Of a stretch of 64,000 nucleotides of DNA, positions 52,651 through 62,705 are shown one piece after another. The DNA is taken from assembly GCA_003222245.1 (NCBI GenBank), contig QHVH01000017.1, positions 1-64,000 of the forward strand, written 5' to 3'. The DNA comes from Blastocatellia bacterium AA13. Its GTDB lineage: Bacteria; Acidobacteriota; Blastocatellia; UBA7656. The notes beneath the pieces were generated by a model. The model had not been told where the DNA came from. It did not search any database and saw only the letters and a list, made by a program, of their open reading frames with translations. The position numbers and the translations under genes were made by a program. Every line of letters begins with the position of its first letter. Position 1 is the stretch's first letter.

Positions 52651-53109
52651 AGCTGGCCCTCCGCTGGATTTTCTCAAAGAGTGATAGACAGCGAAAGACC
52701 GGTTGAAGGGTTATATTAAGTTTCAGTAAGTAGAACGTCTATTCTCGTAAGGACCCATATTCTTGTAATCCCGGCTCGCACTTGTGATGTTCGGTATTTC
52801 CAATGGCAGGCGAGATGACTGCGCTCCCAGAATCAGGCGTCCTTTTTGATAATCGGAGCCCGGCTCGGACTTGTCGCGTTCGTTGCGCTCCCAGGAACCG
52901 AGCGCAGGCCGAATGCCTGCGCTCCGACGTAGACGTGAGTCGTAACCAAGGCCAACCGTCGAGAATTTACAAGTAGGAGGGGGCTAGCTTAGCTACTGCT
53001 CTTCTTGAAGCGTATCTGCTTGAGACTTCTCACGCCTTGCGAAAAAAGCGGCCGAATTCCCGGCCCACCAATTCAACGATGGACCTTACCGGATGTCCTT
53101 CTCCGAACA
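52651..53109. other. Intergenic region with repeats
   Basis: No gene seen between the epimerase and the VIT/VWA gene. It includes imperfect copies of CCCGGCTCGCACTTG (52770) and CCCGGCTCGGACTTG (52859), two GCGCTCCCAG boxes and a 10-bp perfect hairpin at 52900-52924. Confidence 0.5.
52900..52924. repeat. Perfect 10-bp palindrome
   Basis: GAGCGCAGGC (52900-52909) pairs with GCCTGCGCTC (52915-52924) around a CGAAT loop. It is part of the dispersed GC-rich intergenic repeats. Confidence 0.6.
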
Positions 53110-55296
53110 TCATTCGACTTTGTAGACCTTGCCGCCGAATACGACTATGACTTTTTCACCGAGTGCGAAGTAGTCGGCTAGCTTCGGCTCCTCAGATATA
53201 GTCGCGAAGAACTGATCGCTGCCGAACTTCAGCTCGACTACAGACAGCCTTGATCCGTCCTTGAATTCGGTATCAATCCATATGTTGTCCTTGAGGAGAA
53301 ACGTCTTATCGCCGACGGTACGCGTGGTTGCCAGAGTCTGATCGGCTCCGTTTATTCCTTCAGACTCGCGCAGGGATTTCTCCGCCTTGCTTGCCGCGAC
53401 ATCGGCGCTTCCCGTAATCGTTACCTGCTCGATCGTGCTTCCGAGGCCGCCCGAGCCGCTGCCGGGAGCGTTGGCGACTCTTGCCCGGGTTGACCTGTCG
53501 CGCGGAAGAGGCCGGCTGTTCGCGACCTTGATGTCGTCGGTCACGAGATACGATGTGTAGGGAGTTACGATTCCATACCGCGTGCCCAGCGCGACGATTT
53601 CGTCTACGAGTTCTTTATTCTGACCGTTGAGCCTCATCTGTTCGAGCAGGTAACCGACGCGCCGCGTGGCCCACAGTCGAGGCAAAAACTCGTTTCCGGT
53701 CTTCTCCGCCGGAAAACTTCGCTCAATGAACGTAAACGTCTGCTCGCGCGACCCCATTTTGCCGCTGAGGCGAACCGTGCAATTAGCGGAGTGGCTCTTG
53801 TAACGCCCGACAAGAGTCAATTGCGATCCTCTGAATAAATCCGGCAGAGAACGCGGGTATATATTCTCGATCTCGACTCCGCCTCCGAAATCCAGCTTGA
53901 GGTCTGATAAGACGGGATAGTTCACTTTCGCGAAGAAGTTCGATATCTTCACTTCGAGATCTTCGTGCGGCTCGATGTAGTCGCTTGTGCCGCGATTGTC
54001 CGCCGAAAGTTTGTCCAGCAGATTGGTATTCACGTCGTATCCGACGCCGAATGCAAACAGCCTGACGTTAGCGTGATTGGCCGCGGAAGCGTTCTTGATT
54101 ATCTGGCTTACGTCGGTGACGCCGACCGTGGGCTGCCCGTCGGTTATGAATACAATCATCGAAGGTCGTTCGTTTCCATGAAAGAGCTTGAGCGCGCCGA
54201 TTAGGGAATCGTTGATGTTAGTACCGCCTTCAGCCCGCAGATTGTGTATGAAACGCAGCCCTTCCTGTTTCGCTTCCTTCGAGGCCTCTATAAGCCCGCT
54301 CTTCATCAGGTGCTCTTCGCCCGAGAACGAAATGATGTCAAACCGATCCTTTGGTGAGAGCGATTCAACTCCGAACCTCAGCGCCGCGCGGGCTTTTTCG
54401 ATCTTTTCACCGCTCATAGAACCTGAGGTGTCGAGGACGAATACGATGTCCTTGGCGAGCCGCTCCTCTTCGCTAAGACTCACCTTCGGAGATATGAGCA
54501 TCAAGAAGTAGCCGTCCTTGCCGGGCTCCCGTTGAGTCAGAAGCGACAACCCGAATTCCTTGTCGGACAGCGTGTAGTAGAGCTGAAAGTCTTTTTGGGC
54601 GTCCTCGCCGCTTCCTTCAAAGCTCAACCGGGCGCGCTTCTCGCCGTCGCGAGTTATTGAGACCTTGTGAGAAGGGGAGAATATACTTTTTAAATCGACC
54701 GGCGAGTTGATCTCTATGCTGGCGGCCACCTGGCCAATAGGCTGCTGTTGGATTCTCCGGCCCGAGCCAAGCGGATAGACGTAAGAAACTGTCCCTCCTT
54801 CCGCCCTGCTTACCTGCGTGTAAGTCAGATCAATTTTCTTGGAGCTTCTGGGCTCGATCGGAAACACATTCGCGGAGAACAGGTCCTTTCCAACATACTC
54901 CAGAAGTCCCGGATCGATCATGCGGCGTACGAGATCGTTGTAGATCTCCCTCGCTCTTGTCCGGTCAACTACTTCACCCGCGATTCTCTTGTCGCCTTCA
55001 TATATCGCGAAGTCGGACAACGACGCGGACTCAGGAATAGGAAAAAAGTATGTACCTTCCAACCGGTAAGGAGTGTCGTTCTCGAAGACCTGTTCTATCT
55101 TTGTAGTTGCAACCTGAGAATCGATCTTCGTGTTGATATTGAGGGATTTGATTTTGAGCACTCTCGGCAGGGGCTGAGCGTGCGGTAAGGGTGGGCACGA
55201 ATGGCAGGGTCGAGGAACTATAACACCCTGCCCGAATGCTGCTCCGGATATGAGTAAGGAGAATCCCAGAGCGGCCATTATTGTTTTCATTTTCAT
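53110..55296 (-). CDS. VIT and VWA domain secreted protein
   Basis: About 728 residues from ATG 55296, chosen because it starts a clear signal peptide (MKTIMAALGFSLLISGAAFG); the longer frame to 55428 adds an unlikely leader. After a short Cys-Pro segment a VIT (inter-α-trypsin-inhibitor N-terminal) domain covers about residues 45-170 (ATTKIEQVFEND, then EGTYFFPIPESASLSDFAI). A VWA domain follows at about 280-450 with the metal-binding DTSGSMSGEKI and later T/D. The C-terminal part contains a marine-proteobacterial-type linker and ends EKVIVVFGGKVYKVE. Such proteins act at the cell surface in adhesion or protein binding. Confidence 0.9.
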   Translation of the reverse strand: MKMKTIMAALGFSLLISGAAFGQGVIVPRPCHSCPPLPHAQPLPRVLKIKSLNINTKIDSQVATTKIEQVFENDTPYRLEGTYFFPIPESASLSDFAIYEGDKRIAGEVVDRTRAREIYNDLVRRMIDPGLLEYVGKDLFSANVFPIEPRSSKKIDLTYTQVSRAEGGTVSYVYPLGSGRRIQQQPIGQVAASIEINSPVDLKSIFSPSHKVSITRDGEKRARLSFEGSGEDAQKDFQLYYTLSDKEFGLSLLTQREPGKDGYFLMLISPKVSLSEEERLAKDIVFVLDTSGSMSGEKIEKARAALRFGVESLSPKDRFDIISFSGEEHLMKSGLIEASKEAKQEGLRFIHNLRAEGGTNINDSLIGALKLFHGNERPSMIVFITDGQPTVGVTDVSQIIKNASAANHANVRLFAFGVGYDVNTNLLDKLSADNRGTSDYIEPHEDLEVKISNFFAKVNYPVLSDLKLDFGGGVEIENIYPRSLPDLFRGSQLTLVGRYKSHSANCTVRLSGKMGSREQTFTFIERSFPAEKTGNEFLPRLWATRRVGYLLEQMRLNGQNKELVDEIVALGTRYGIVTPYTSYLVTDDIKVANSRPLPRDRSTRARVANAPGSGSGGLGSTIEQVTITGSADVAASKAEKSLRESEGINGADQTLATTRTVGDKTFLLKDNIWIDTEFKDGSRLSVVELKFGSDQFFATISEEPKLADYFALGEKVIVVFGGKVYKVE

Positions 55297-55524
55297 TTTT
55301 GCCGGACTCCGTTTTTGATGGCTAGATGGGAGGCTGCCCAAGAATATTTTCTTGAAAGCTCCAGTCCGTGCTCTGGCTTGAGAGCCTCCCGTCAACCTAA
55401 TGAACCAGGAGGCTCGAAGTCTTTGCATTTTTTTTCATGGATTAAAGATAAGACAGCCGGAGTGTAGTCGCGGGCCGCCCGACGAGGGCTCGTCTGGCGA
55501 TGACGGTGTGCTCTAAAACTTGTA

Positions 55525-55564
55525 TAGGGGCAGGCACGGAGGCCCGCCCCTACATTGTTTTTCA
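55525..55564. repeat. GC-rich palindrome with TACATTGTTTTTCA trailer (second copy)
   Basis: TAGGGGCAGGC (55525-55535) pairs with GCCCGCCCCTA (55542-55552) with one mismatch, and TACATTGTTTTTCA follows at 55551-55564. The trailer matches the one at 16005-16018 exactly. Confidence 0.6.
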
Positions 55565-55612
55565 GTGTCTCATAAAATGGAGATCACTCCGTTACGCATT
55601 CAAGTCACAACT

Positions 55613-56503
55613 CTAAGACTTGCCCGACGAGTCCAGCCACGCCGTGTACCACAAGTTAGCCAGCATCTGTGACCCGGCCGCCAGCCGCTCCGCAACGAAT
55701 TTCTTTGCTTCGGGCGAGGCATTGCTGCCTTCCCAACGCGCCGTCTTTTCCATTGCGTAGAGCTTGTCGACATTCGAATACGTCTCGAGGAGATACTTCA
55801 TAATGTCCGCAAATGGATCCTTGAGCCGCTCCGCGGGCTTAACAAGAGAGCTGAAATCATCCGGCTTAATTCGAGCCCTGACAAACTCGCTCTCGAATCT
55901 TCCGTGCAGCGGTTCTCGCGTCGAAAGGTTGGAGTTAGTGCTGCCGCTCCAGCCATTGTAATGAATAGTGGCATGCAGCGGCTGCGAGCCGTCCGCTACA
56001 TAATGGCCGAGGACCCCAGCGTAATAGACTATATTCTGTTCGATCTGCTCGCGCTCGGCGGCTCGCTGAGGATCGCGCCATAAGCGAAACATGACCTGAA
56101 CCTTCTCATACCCTTCCAGAATCGAGTACGGCAGGTAGCCGACGAGCTTGGGATCCTTTCCGTGCGTTCGGAGCCAGTCCGTATACTTGTAGCGGTCGTC
56201 CGGTAGGCCGTCGAAATTCTCAGGCTTGTCTATATCGACAAAATGATCCGGTCCGTTGATCTCGCGAAGCGCGCTGTACAATTCCCGAGTGTCGCGCCAT
56301 CGATCCGGCTCCGGCCCGAGATATGAAAGACGCGTTGAAGCATTCCTGAAAAAAGCGGGCATGTCGTCCGGCAATTTCTGAGCGGCGACAAGGTTGATGA
56401 AGCGATGTCCGTCATCGCCCCACGCGCGAGAGCGCGGAGCGCTTACGAACATAAGACACATTGCAATTGACAGAGCGGTCAGAGCAATCACACGGTTTCT
56501 CAT
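55613..56503 (-). CDS. S1/P1-type nuclease (zinc-dependent) family protein
   Basis: A 296-residue secreted enzyme. The signal peptide ends just before the N-terminal Trp of the mature form (SRAWGDDGHRFINLVA), which is the first zinc ligand of S1/P1 nucleases. DHFVDID, YAGVLGHYVADGSQPLHATIHYNG and HGRFESEFV supply the further His and Asp ligands. These enzymes cut single-stranded nucleic acids or remove 3' phosphates outside the cell; related enzymes are phospholipase C. The gene has no close partner on its strand. Confidence 0.88.
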   Translation of the reverse strand: MRNRVIALTALSIAMCLMFVSAPRSRAWGDDGHRFINLVAAQKLPDDMPAFFRNASTRLSYLGPEPDRWRDTRELYSALREINGPDHFVDIDKPENFDGLPDDRYKYTDWLRTHGKDPKLVGYLPYSILEGYEKVQVMFRLWRDPQRAAEREQIEQNIVYYAGVLGHYVADGSQPLHATIHYNGWSGSTNSNLSTREPLHGRFESEFVRARIKPDDFSSLVKPAERLKDPFADIMKYLLETYSNVDKLYAMEKTARWEGSNASPEAKKFVAERLAAGSQMLANLWYTAWLDSSGKS

Positions 56504-56575
56504 AAGAGGTTTCAGATCTCCAATCAGGCGAGTTTATACGGTTGAGAAGAAAAACTATGCGTGCGATGTTTTGAC

Positions 56576-57994
56576 TCAATCCTCGTCGTGCTCGCTGCCG
56601 TCGTAATGCAGCACCAGCGAATCGCCGTCGAGAATAGTTTCAAGATGGACGGGACGACCCCATAGCCTGTGTACGTATTCGAGGGTTTTTCTGCCGTATT
56701 TCATATCGAGGTCGACGCCCTCGTGTCGATGCTTCAAGTAAAGCTCGTGGTTTCCATTATAATCGCCGTCCGTTATTTCTATATAGGGGAACCCGAAATT
56801 GGTCATGTTTCCGACAAGATGGTTCCGCACGCGCTCCCATTTCTTTTCGGTAATGGTCCACTCTTCTTCGTCCACAAGCTCATAAACAAAGAGATCCAGT
56901 TCATCGCACAGTTCTTCGGTGAGATAGTTTCTGAGGAACGATGCGTCATTATCGAGTTCGCGAACTTCGAACATCTTTTCGCGGCCGGTTCCGCCGGTCA
57001 GTTTCAATTTTTCCCGATCCTCCTTGCTTGGATCGTCCCAGCGCTTTTCGATGTTCTCAAATATCTTGTAGCCGAGATAATACGGATTCAACTGTCCCTT
57101 GTGCGGAGAAACAACGCCGGCATGAAGCTCCGCGAATTCCAAGTAATCGTGCGTGGGAAGATCCATCTCGCGCATTATCCGGGAGTGCCAGATCGAGGCC
57201 CAGCCCTCGTTCATTATTTTGGTCTGCATCTGCGGCACGAAGTATTCCATTTCCTCGTGCAACATCGCCATTATGTCTCTCTGCCAATCCTCGAGCGTCG
57301 GAGAGTGCTTCATCAGAAAGTAAACGATGTCTTTCTCCGGCAGCGCCGGGCCGGACTTGACCTTGTCATCCGCCCCTTGGGGGCCTCCGCTTTTCGCTTC
57401 GATCTCAGCCGGCGACAAAAGATCATCGTATTTCCCCTGAGGCCGCGACTCATTCTTTTTCTTCTTCGGATCAGGCTCTGTCTTTCTGATAAAGACGTTC
57501 GGGTCGATGTGTTCTTCGATAGACAGCACGGCGTCGAGAAACTGTTCCACGACTTTTCTACCGTAGGTAAACTCGTATTCGCTCATGCGTCTCGCGTGAA
57601 GGGCCGCCTCGTCCACCATTCGTCGATTCGTCCGAGAAAAATAGGCGTTGTTCTTGAAAAAGTCCACGTGGCCGAGGACGTGGGCTATCACCATCTTGTT
57701 CTGAATAGGAGAATTTGTCTCGAGAAGAAAGCCGTAAGAGGGATTCGAGTTTATTACGACTTCATATATCTTCGACAAGCCGAAGTCGTACATCATTTTC
57801 ATTCGATGATAGGCCTTGCCGAAGGTCCAGTGTGAATAGCGGCCCGGCAGCGCGTATGATCCGATTTCATACATTACCGAGGCAGGCACGATTTCGAAGT
57901 GAACCGGAAAAGGGTCAAGGCCGAACTTGCCGACGGCAATATCCCAGATCTGCTCGATTGCGGTCTCAAGCTCTTTAACTTCCCGATCGATCAT
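56576..57994 (-). CDS. spoVR: SpoVR family protein
   Basis: A 472-residue protein of the SpoVR/YcgB family. Characteristic segments include [71 protein letters not shown], and [15 protein letters not shown]. It is the third gene of the PrkA-YeaH-SpoVR operon (26-base gap to the YeaH-like gene). In other bacteria this set responds to starvation or nitrogen stress; in Bacillus SpoVR is needed for the spore cortex. The molecular activity is not established. Confidence 0.95.
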   Translation of the reverse strand: MIDREVKELETAIEQIWDIAVGKFGLDPFPVHFEIVPASVMYEIGSYALPGRYSHWTFGKAYHRMKMMYDFGLSKIYEVVINSNPSYGFLLETNSPIQNKMVIAHVLGHVDFFKNNAYFSRTNRRMVDEAALHARRMSEYEFTYGRKVVEQFLDAVLSIEEHIDPNVFIRKTEPDPKKKKNESRPQGKYDDLLSPAEIEAKSGGPQGADDKVKSGPALPEKDIVYFLMKHSPTLEDWQRDIMAMLHEEMEYFVPQMQTKIMNEGWASIWHSRIMREMDLPTHDYLEFAELHAGVVSPHKGQLNPYYLGYKIFENIEKRWDDPSKEDREKLKLTGGTGREKMFEVRELDNDASFLRNYLTEELCDELDLFVYELVDEEEWTITEKKWERVRNHLVGNMTNFGFPYIEITDGDYNGNHELYLKHRHEGVDLDMKYGRKTLEYVHRLWGRPVHLETILDGDSLVLHYDGSEHDED

Positions 57995-58020
57995 CCAACT
58001 CTCTCAAGCCGCTTCGCTTC

Positions 58021-59187
58021 TTAAGCCGCTTCGCCGCGCTTCCCGAAAAACTCCTTCAGCGCCGGATAGACGTCTTCCTTATCGTCGATGCGAACGCCGA
58101 CAAATCGATCCTGACTCTTCAGCCTGTCTTTGAAGATCGACAACAGAGCGCCGGACGAGCGCCGATAACTTGAAGCTCCCTCCTCGCCGATTTCACCATA
58201 GCCGAACAGATTGCAAGTAGTGATCAGCGAATCCGCCAGCCGCACGGCTTCGTCGTTGTCGGAGTAGTAATTGTCTCCATCTGAAAAATGGAACGGGTAC
58301 ACGTTCCATTGAGCGGGAGGAAAGCGCTCCGCGATAATATCAATAGCGAGCTTGTAGGCGGACGAAACAACGGTGCCTCCGGATTCACCCTGGGTGAAGA
58401 ACTGTTCCTCGGTGACCTCGCGCGCCTCGGTGTGATGGCTTATGAAGACGATCTTCACCTGATCGTATTTGGTCTTCAAAAATCGCACCATCCAAAAGTA
58501 AAACGAACGGGCTATATACTTCTTGAACTCACCCATGGATCCCGATACGTCCATCATCGCGATGACAACGGCGTTGGATTCATAGGTGATCTGTTCTTCC
58601 CATGTCTTGTAGCGCAAATCTTCTTTTTTGAACGGGCCGAGATTGGCCTCGCCGCTTTTACGAGCACGCCGCCTGATGTTCTCAACCATGCTGCGGCGCT
58701 TGTCCAGGTTCGCGAGGATGCCCGAACGGCGAATCTCGGTAAACTTGGTGGTCTTGGAAGGAACTGCGTGTTTGGCCTTTTCTTCAAGATAAGGCAGGTG
58801 AAGATCCTCGAAGATCAGCGCGGCGATCTCATCGATATCGACCTCGGCTTCATAGTATTCCTTGCCCGGCTGTGCTCCAGCCCCGGGGCCGCGGCCGGGC
58901 CCCTGACCGCCCGAGTCGCCTTCGCGAGCGATGACATCACCGACTTTTGTGTTTCCGTCGCCGGTGCCTACGTGCTTCTTCTTGCGATAATCGAATCTGA
59001 ATTTGTACTCGTCCAGCGCGCGAATCGGCACCTTCACGACGCGTTTGCCGTCGGAAAGAATTATCGATTCATTCGAGACAATGGAGCCGAGGTTCTTCTT
59101 GATCGCGTCACGCACTCTCTCCTTGTGACGCTCCTGATCGATCTGTCCCTTGCGCTGAAGCGACCAATCGTTTCTTGTTACGGACAT
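58021..59187 (-). CDS. yeaH: YeaH/YhbH (DUF444) VWA-like protein
   Basis: About 388 residues from ATG 59187 (MSVTRNDWSLQRKGQIDQERH), preferred over an upstream frame to 59235. The VWA-like domain has the MIDAS motif DVSGSMGEFKKY and the family segments FISHHTEAREVTEEQFFTQGESGGTVVSSAY and PFHFSDGDNYYSDN. It is the middle gene of the PrkA-YeaH-SpoVR operon, with a 79-base gap after prkA. In Escherichia it works with YeaG (PrkA) in the starvation response. Exact function is unknown. Confidence 0.93.
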   Translation of the reverse strand: MSVTRNDWSLQRKGQIDQERHKERVRDAIKKNLGSIVSNESIILSDGKRVVKVPIRALDEYKFRFDYRKKKHVGTGDGNTKVGDVIAREGDSGGQGPGRGPGAGAQPGKEYYEAEVDIDEIAALIFEDLHLPYLEEKAKHAVPSKTTKFTEIRRSGILANLDKRRSMVENIRRRARKSGEANLGPFKKEDLRYKTWEEQITYESNAVVIAMMDVSGSMGEFKKYIARSFYFWMVRFLKTKYDQVKIVFISHHTEAREVTEEQFFTQGESGGTVVSSAYKLAIDIIAERFPPAQWNVYPFHFSDGDNYYSDNDEAVRLADSLITTCNLFGYGEIGEEGASSYRRSSGALLSIFKDRLKSQDRFVGVRIDDKEDVYPALKEFFGKRGEAA

Positions 59188-59266
59188 GCTATTCCCAACC
59201 TCTTTGCGGTCGGCCTCGCCGCACCGTGCGAACAACGGGATCGAAACCTGCTGCCGGCCTCGAGCC

Positions 59267-61192
59267 TCATCGCGACAGCAGCGTGCCCACGTAACTCAGC
59301 AGCTCGTTGGCGCACACGGTGCAATAGCCGTGTTGGGAAACGAGCCGGTCCAGCACCTCATTAATCCTGCGAAGCTGATCCGCGTCGGGCTGCTTGGCCG
59401 AGGTCGTGATCTTAACGACATCCTTAAGGTCGGAGAATATCTTCTTCTCGATGGCCTCTTTCAATCGTTCGTGAGAGTTGTACTCGAACGGTTTGCCCTT
59501 TCGAGCGTGGCTTGAGATCCGAATCAGTATCTCCTGCCTGAATGTGTTCTTTGCGTTCTCACTTATGCCTATCTGTTCCTCGATCGAACGCATCAGCTTT
59601 TCATCCGGCTCGATTTCTTCTTCGGTGATCGGATCTTTCAGCTTCTCCTTGTTGCAATAGGCTTCTACGTTGTCGAGATAGTTATTGCAGATGCCTTTTG
59701 CCATCTCTTCAAAGGAATAGACGAACGCCCTTTGAACCTCGTTCTTCGCGATATCGTCGTATTCGCGGCGGGCGACCGAGACGAGATTCAGATAACGCTC
59801 GCGCTGCTCGCCCGAAATGCCGGTGTGCTGCTCGAAGCCGTCCTTGATCGCGCGCAGCGCGTCGATTGGATTGATACAGGTAATGTTGTCTTTTACCAGA
59901 GCGGTCGAGAGCCGATTGATGATGTAGCGGGGACTGATTCCGTCCATTCCCTCCCTGACGGTATCGTCCTGAAGCTCTCGAACATCCTTGGACTTGAAGC
60001 CCTCTACATCTTCGCCGTCGTACAGCTTCATCTTCTTAACAATGTCGATGCTCGACTTCTTCGGCTCTTCAAGCCTCGTCATCACGGCGAACATAGCGGC
60101 GATCTTGAGCGAATTCGGCGCGAGATGAATGTTGCGAAGTACTTCGGATTGATTCAGGAGCTTGTCGTAGATTCGCTCCTCCTGCGATACCTTCAGATTG
60201 TAGGGAACTCGAATCATTATGATTCGGTCCTGTAGCGCTTCGCTCTTCTTGTTGGCTACAAAAGACAGATACTCGTTTTCGTTTGTGTGAGAGAGGATCG
60301 ATTCGTCGGCGTAGATCATCGCGAACCGGCCGGTCTTTATGCTCTGTTCCTGGCTCAGGGTCAGCAGCGAGTAAAGGAATTTCTCATCGACCTTCAGCAT
60401 TTCGACGAACTCCATAACGCCGCGGTTCGCGATGTTGAGCTCGCCGTCGAACCGATACGCGCGAGGATCGGATTCCACACCCACCTCGCCGATGGTGGAC
60501 AGATCGATCGAGCCGGTCAGTTCGGTGATGTCCTGGGACTTCGGGTCCGAAGGCGCGAAGGTGCCGATTCCGATTCGCTCTTTTTCAGAGAAGAGGATGC
60601 GGTGCACCAGCACGTCTTCGTGTCGGCCGTGATAAACGTGTTCGAGATTGTAACGGCATTGAGGGCACAGCTCCCCTTCGATGTAGATCCCGTAGTGACG
60701 CTCGACCTCCGGGCGCAGCTCGGGCGGTATCAGATGCAGCGGTTCTTCGTGCATCGGACAGTCTTTTATGGCGTAGACCGCGCCGCTCGGCGTATGGGTA
60801 TAGGCCTCCATCCCGCGTTTGAGCAGCGTCACTATCGTGGATTTGCCGCCGCCGACCGGACCCATCAAAAGGAGGATGCGTTTCCGCACCTCGAGCCGCT
60901 GTCCGGCTGATTTAAAGTATTCAACTATTTTTGAAATAGGCCCTTCGATGCCGAAGAGCTCGCTGCTGAAGAATCTGTAGCGTGTGATCTCGTCCCGGGA
61001 GCCTTCATTCACTTTCTCGACCCCGGCGTTGACGACCATGTCGCAGATTCGCGCGTGGGATAGCTTTGATACGTTGGGGTTTTGCAGTACTAGTTCAAAG
61101 TAATCACGAAATGTTCCGTCCCAGGATAGCCTTTCGCGGTCCCGGCGATGTGTTTCAAGGAGCTCGCTGATATTGAAATCGCTTTTCTCCAT
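59267..61192 (-). CDS. prkA: PrkA/YeaG serine protein kinase-type AAA+ protein
   Basis: About 641 residues from ATG 61192, which has GGAGG seven bases upstream. The N-terminal AAA+ part contains the Walker A sequence MGPVGGGKSTIVTLLKRG, and the sequence CPMHEEPLHLIPPELR and YADESILSHTNENEYLSFV are family signatures. The C-terminal kinase-like domain follows (ITEEEIEPDEKLMRSIEEQIG). PrkA homologues are reported as serine kinases and, more recently, as AAA+ proteases. It heads the PrkA-YeaH-SpoVR operon and has a long (about 260 base) upstream leader. Confidence 0.95.
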   Translation of the reverse strand: MEKSDFNISELLETHRRDRERLSWDGTFRDYFELVLQNPNVSKLSHARICDMVVNAGVEKVNEGSRDEITRYRFFSSELFGIEGPISKIVEYFKSAGQRLEVRKRILLLMGPVGGGKSTIVTLLKRGMEAYTHTPSGAVYAIKDCPMHEEPLHLIPPELRPEVERHYGIYIEGELCPQCRYNLEHVYHGRHEDVLVHRILFSEKERIGIGTFAPSDPKSQDITELTGSIDLSTIGEVGVESDPRAYRFDGELNIANRGVMEFVEMLKVDEKFLYSLLTLSQEQSIKTGRFAMIYADESILSHTNENEYLSFVANKKSEALQDRIIMIRVPYNLKVSQEERIYDKLLNQSEVLRNIHLAPNSLKIAAMFAVMTRLEEPKKSSIDIVKKMKLYDGEDVEGFKSKDVRELQDDTVREGMDGISPRYIINRLSTALVKDNITCINPIDALRAIKDGFEQHTGISGEQRERYLNLVSVARREYDDIAKNEVQRAFVYSFEEMAKGICNNYLDNVEAYCNKEKLKDPITEEEIEPDEKLMRSIEEQIGISENAKNTFRQEILIRISSHARKGKPFEYNSHERLKEAIEKKIFSDLKDVVKITTSAKQPDADQLRRINEVLDRLVSQHGYCTVCANELLSYVGTLLSR

Positions 61193-61724
61193 AAAATAAC
61201 CTCCGATTCCCACTTTGGAGGCCGACCGGCGGCACTATGATGCCCACAACTCAAACCGGGCAGCTCAGCCAAAGTTGCGCGAGCGTTAGAGCCGCGCTCT
61301 ACGTTCGAATAGGGGTCAACTAACCCGGATCGCTTCGCCAGCCATCCACCCGAGCATTTTATACGGCCGCACTCAAGGTAGATGACGTTCTCTTCGTGCT
61401 TGCTCAACAACACTTGTTATCAAACATCTGGGCAGCTTCCCCGAGTGGCTTGGATTATAGCACACGGCGCAAGGCGTCACTCTCGAGGCCAAACAATCCT
61501 TCTGTGAGCCGGCCTCTCACGCCTCATACCTGTATTCGACAATTGCCGCCGCGCTAAAACAGCAGGCGGACTTGTTACGCCGAGTTCGCTTATAGAACAG
61601 CCTAAGTTCCTTCGGCAACTGTTAATTTCCATTGGAACGGCGCTTCGAAAGGCATCTTCGTACACCGAACCGCTCCGACGGTGACCCGCGAGCCATCAAG
61701 CACCTATAATGCCACTCGAATGTA
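61193..61724. other. Intergenic region upstream of prkA and the methyltransferase gene
   Basis: About 530 bases between divergent genes with no supported ORF. It contains the candidate prkA promoter at 61454-61480. The part nearest prkA (61193-61453) would be the 5' leader; I see no known riboswitch in it. Confidence 0.5.
61454..61480 (-). promoter_or_regulatory. Candidate promoter of the prkA operon
   Basis: A perfect TATAAT lies on the minus strand at 61459-61454. GTGACG (61480-61475) stands 15 bases upstream as a weak -35. Weak -35 elements of this type often need an activator or another sigma factor. The distance to the prkA ATG is about 260 bases. Confidence 0.4.
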
Positions 61725-62645
61725 ATGGACCAATACACTAAGAAAACAAAGATATGGCTTGAACAACGGTTCAGCGCGGTAGACGAGTCCGGTATCTATA
61801 TAGCGCACCAGCCGATTTATGGCTTCCATGGATTTCATTGCGAGCCCGCGCTTATCGAGAAGTACATTCGGACTTATCAGATCATGAAAACGCTGGCTCA
61901 ACTGGAGTTCGGTTCGTTTTTGGATGCCGGCGGCGCGGAGGGTTACCGCGCCGGTCTCGTTAGGAGGTTTTTCGGAGTTCAATCACGAAGCTGCGACCTC
62001 TCCGAAGAAGCTTGCAAGCGGGCTCGCGATATTTTCGGCATCGATTCGGACGCGGCCGACCTCCACAACCTCCCTTATCGCGACGGCTCCTTCGACGTTG
62101 TGCTATGCAGCGAGAGCATCGAGCACCTGCCGGATTTCAGAGCGGGCGTCAGAGAGCTACTCCGGGTTGCTCGCAACGCGTTAATCGTCACGGTTCCGCA
62201 CGAATCACAAGAGTCCGTGGCTCACAGCGTTGACCAGCACCTTCCTCACGGACATCTTCACAGTTTCGATCTCGCCAGCTTCGATTTTTTGAAGCACGAA
62301 GGCTACAGCGTATCCAGCCGGAGAATAGTCAGTCCTCATTTGAGCCTTCTTGCCTCGTTGCTGCCCATTAAGAACATCGAGCAGGGTTCTCGATTCCCGG
62401 AAACGATCTATCGTGTTTACAATGCGGCAGTACCGCTTTTGAAAAAACTGCAAAGTAATTGGGTAGCCGCGGCACTGATCCAGTTGGATGAGAAACTCTG
62501 CGCGATCTCGTCGCGGTACAACGCCGCGCTCTTCGTGATTCTTAAAGAGCCATCCGCGAGCTTGAGAGAAAACAAAAGGAAAATATCCGCGAAGCAGATC
62601 GTCGAGTTCCGCGTGCCTTATCACGAGATTGGACACCGGCGATAA
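61725..62645 (+). CDS. Class I SAM-dependent methyltransferase
   Basis: A 306-residue protein. The SAM-binding motif I is FGSFLDAGGAEGYRAGL (a variant of the usual E/D-x-G-x-G-x-G), followed by CDLSEEACKRARDIFGI, LPYRDGSFDVVLCSESIEHL and LLRVARNALIVTVPHES. This is a Methyltransf_11-type fold. The C-terminal about 110 residues have no recognised match and include PLLKKLQSNWVAAALIQL. Substrate unknown. It is separated by only 60 bases from the DinB-family gene on the same strand. Confidence 0.85.
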   Translation: MDQYTKKTKIWLEQRFSAVDESGIYIAHQPIYGFHGFHCEPALIEKYIRTYQIMKTLAQLEFGSFLDAGGAEGYRAGLVRRFFGVQSRSCDLSEEACKRARDIFGIDSDAADLHNLPYRDGSFDVVLCSESIEHLPDFRAGVRELLRVARNALIVTVPHESQESVAHSVDQHLPHGHLHSFDLASFDFLKHEGYSVSSRRIVSPHLSLLASLLPIKNIEQGSRFPETIYRVYNAAVPLLKKLQSNWVAAALIQLDEKLCAISSRYNAALFVILKEPSASLRENKRKISAKQIVEFRVPYHEIGHRR

Positions 62646-62705
62646 TTTTCTTATACCTTATAGCACCGTAACGAAACTCGATTACAAATTGTCTGGAGGT
62701 TTATC

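Noticed and set aside
56669-57835. 388-residue plus frame opposite spoVR
   Set aside because: It is the antisense shadow of the well-conserved SpoVR gene.
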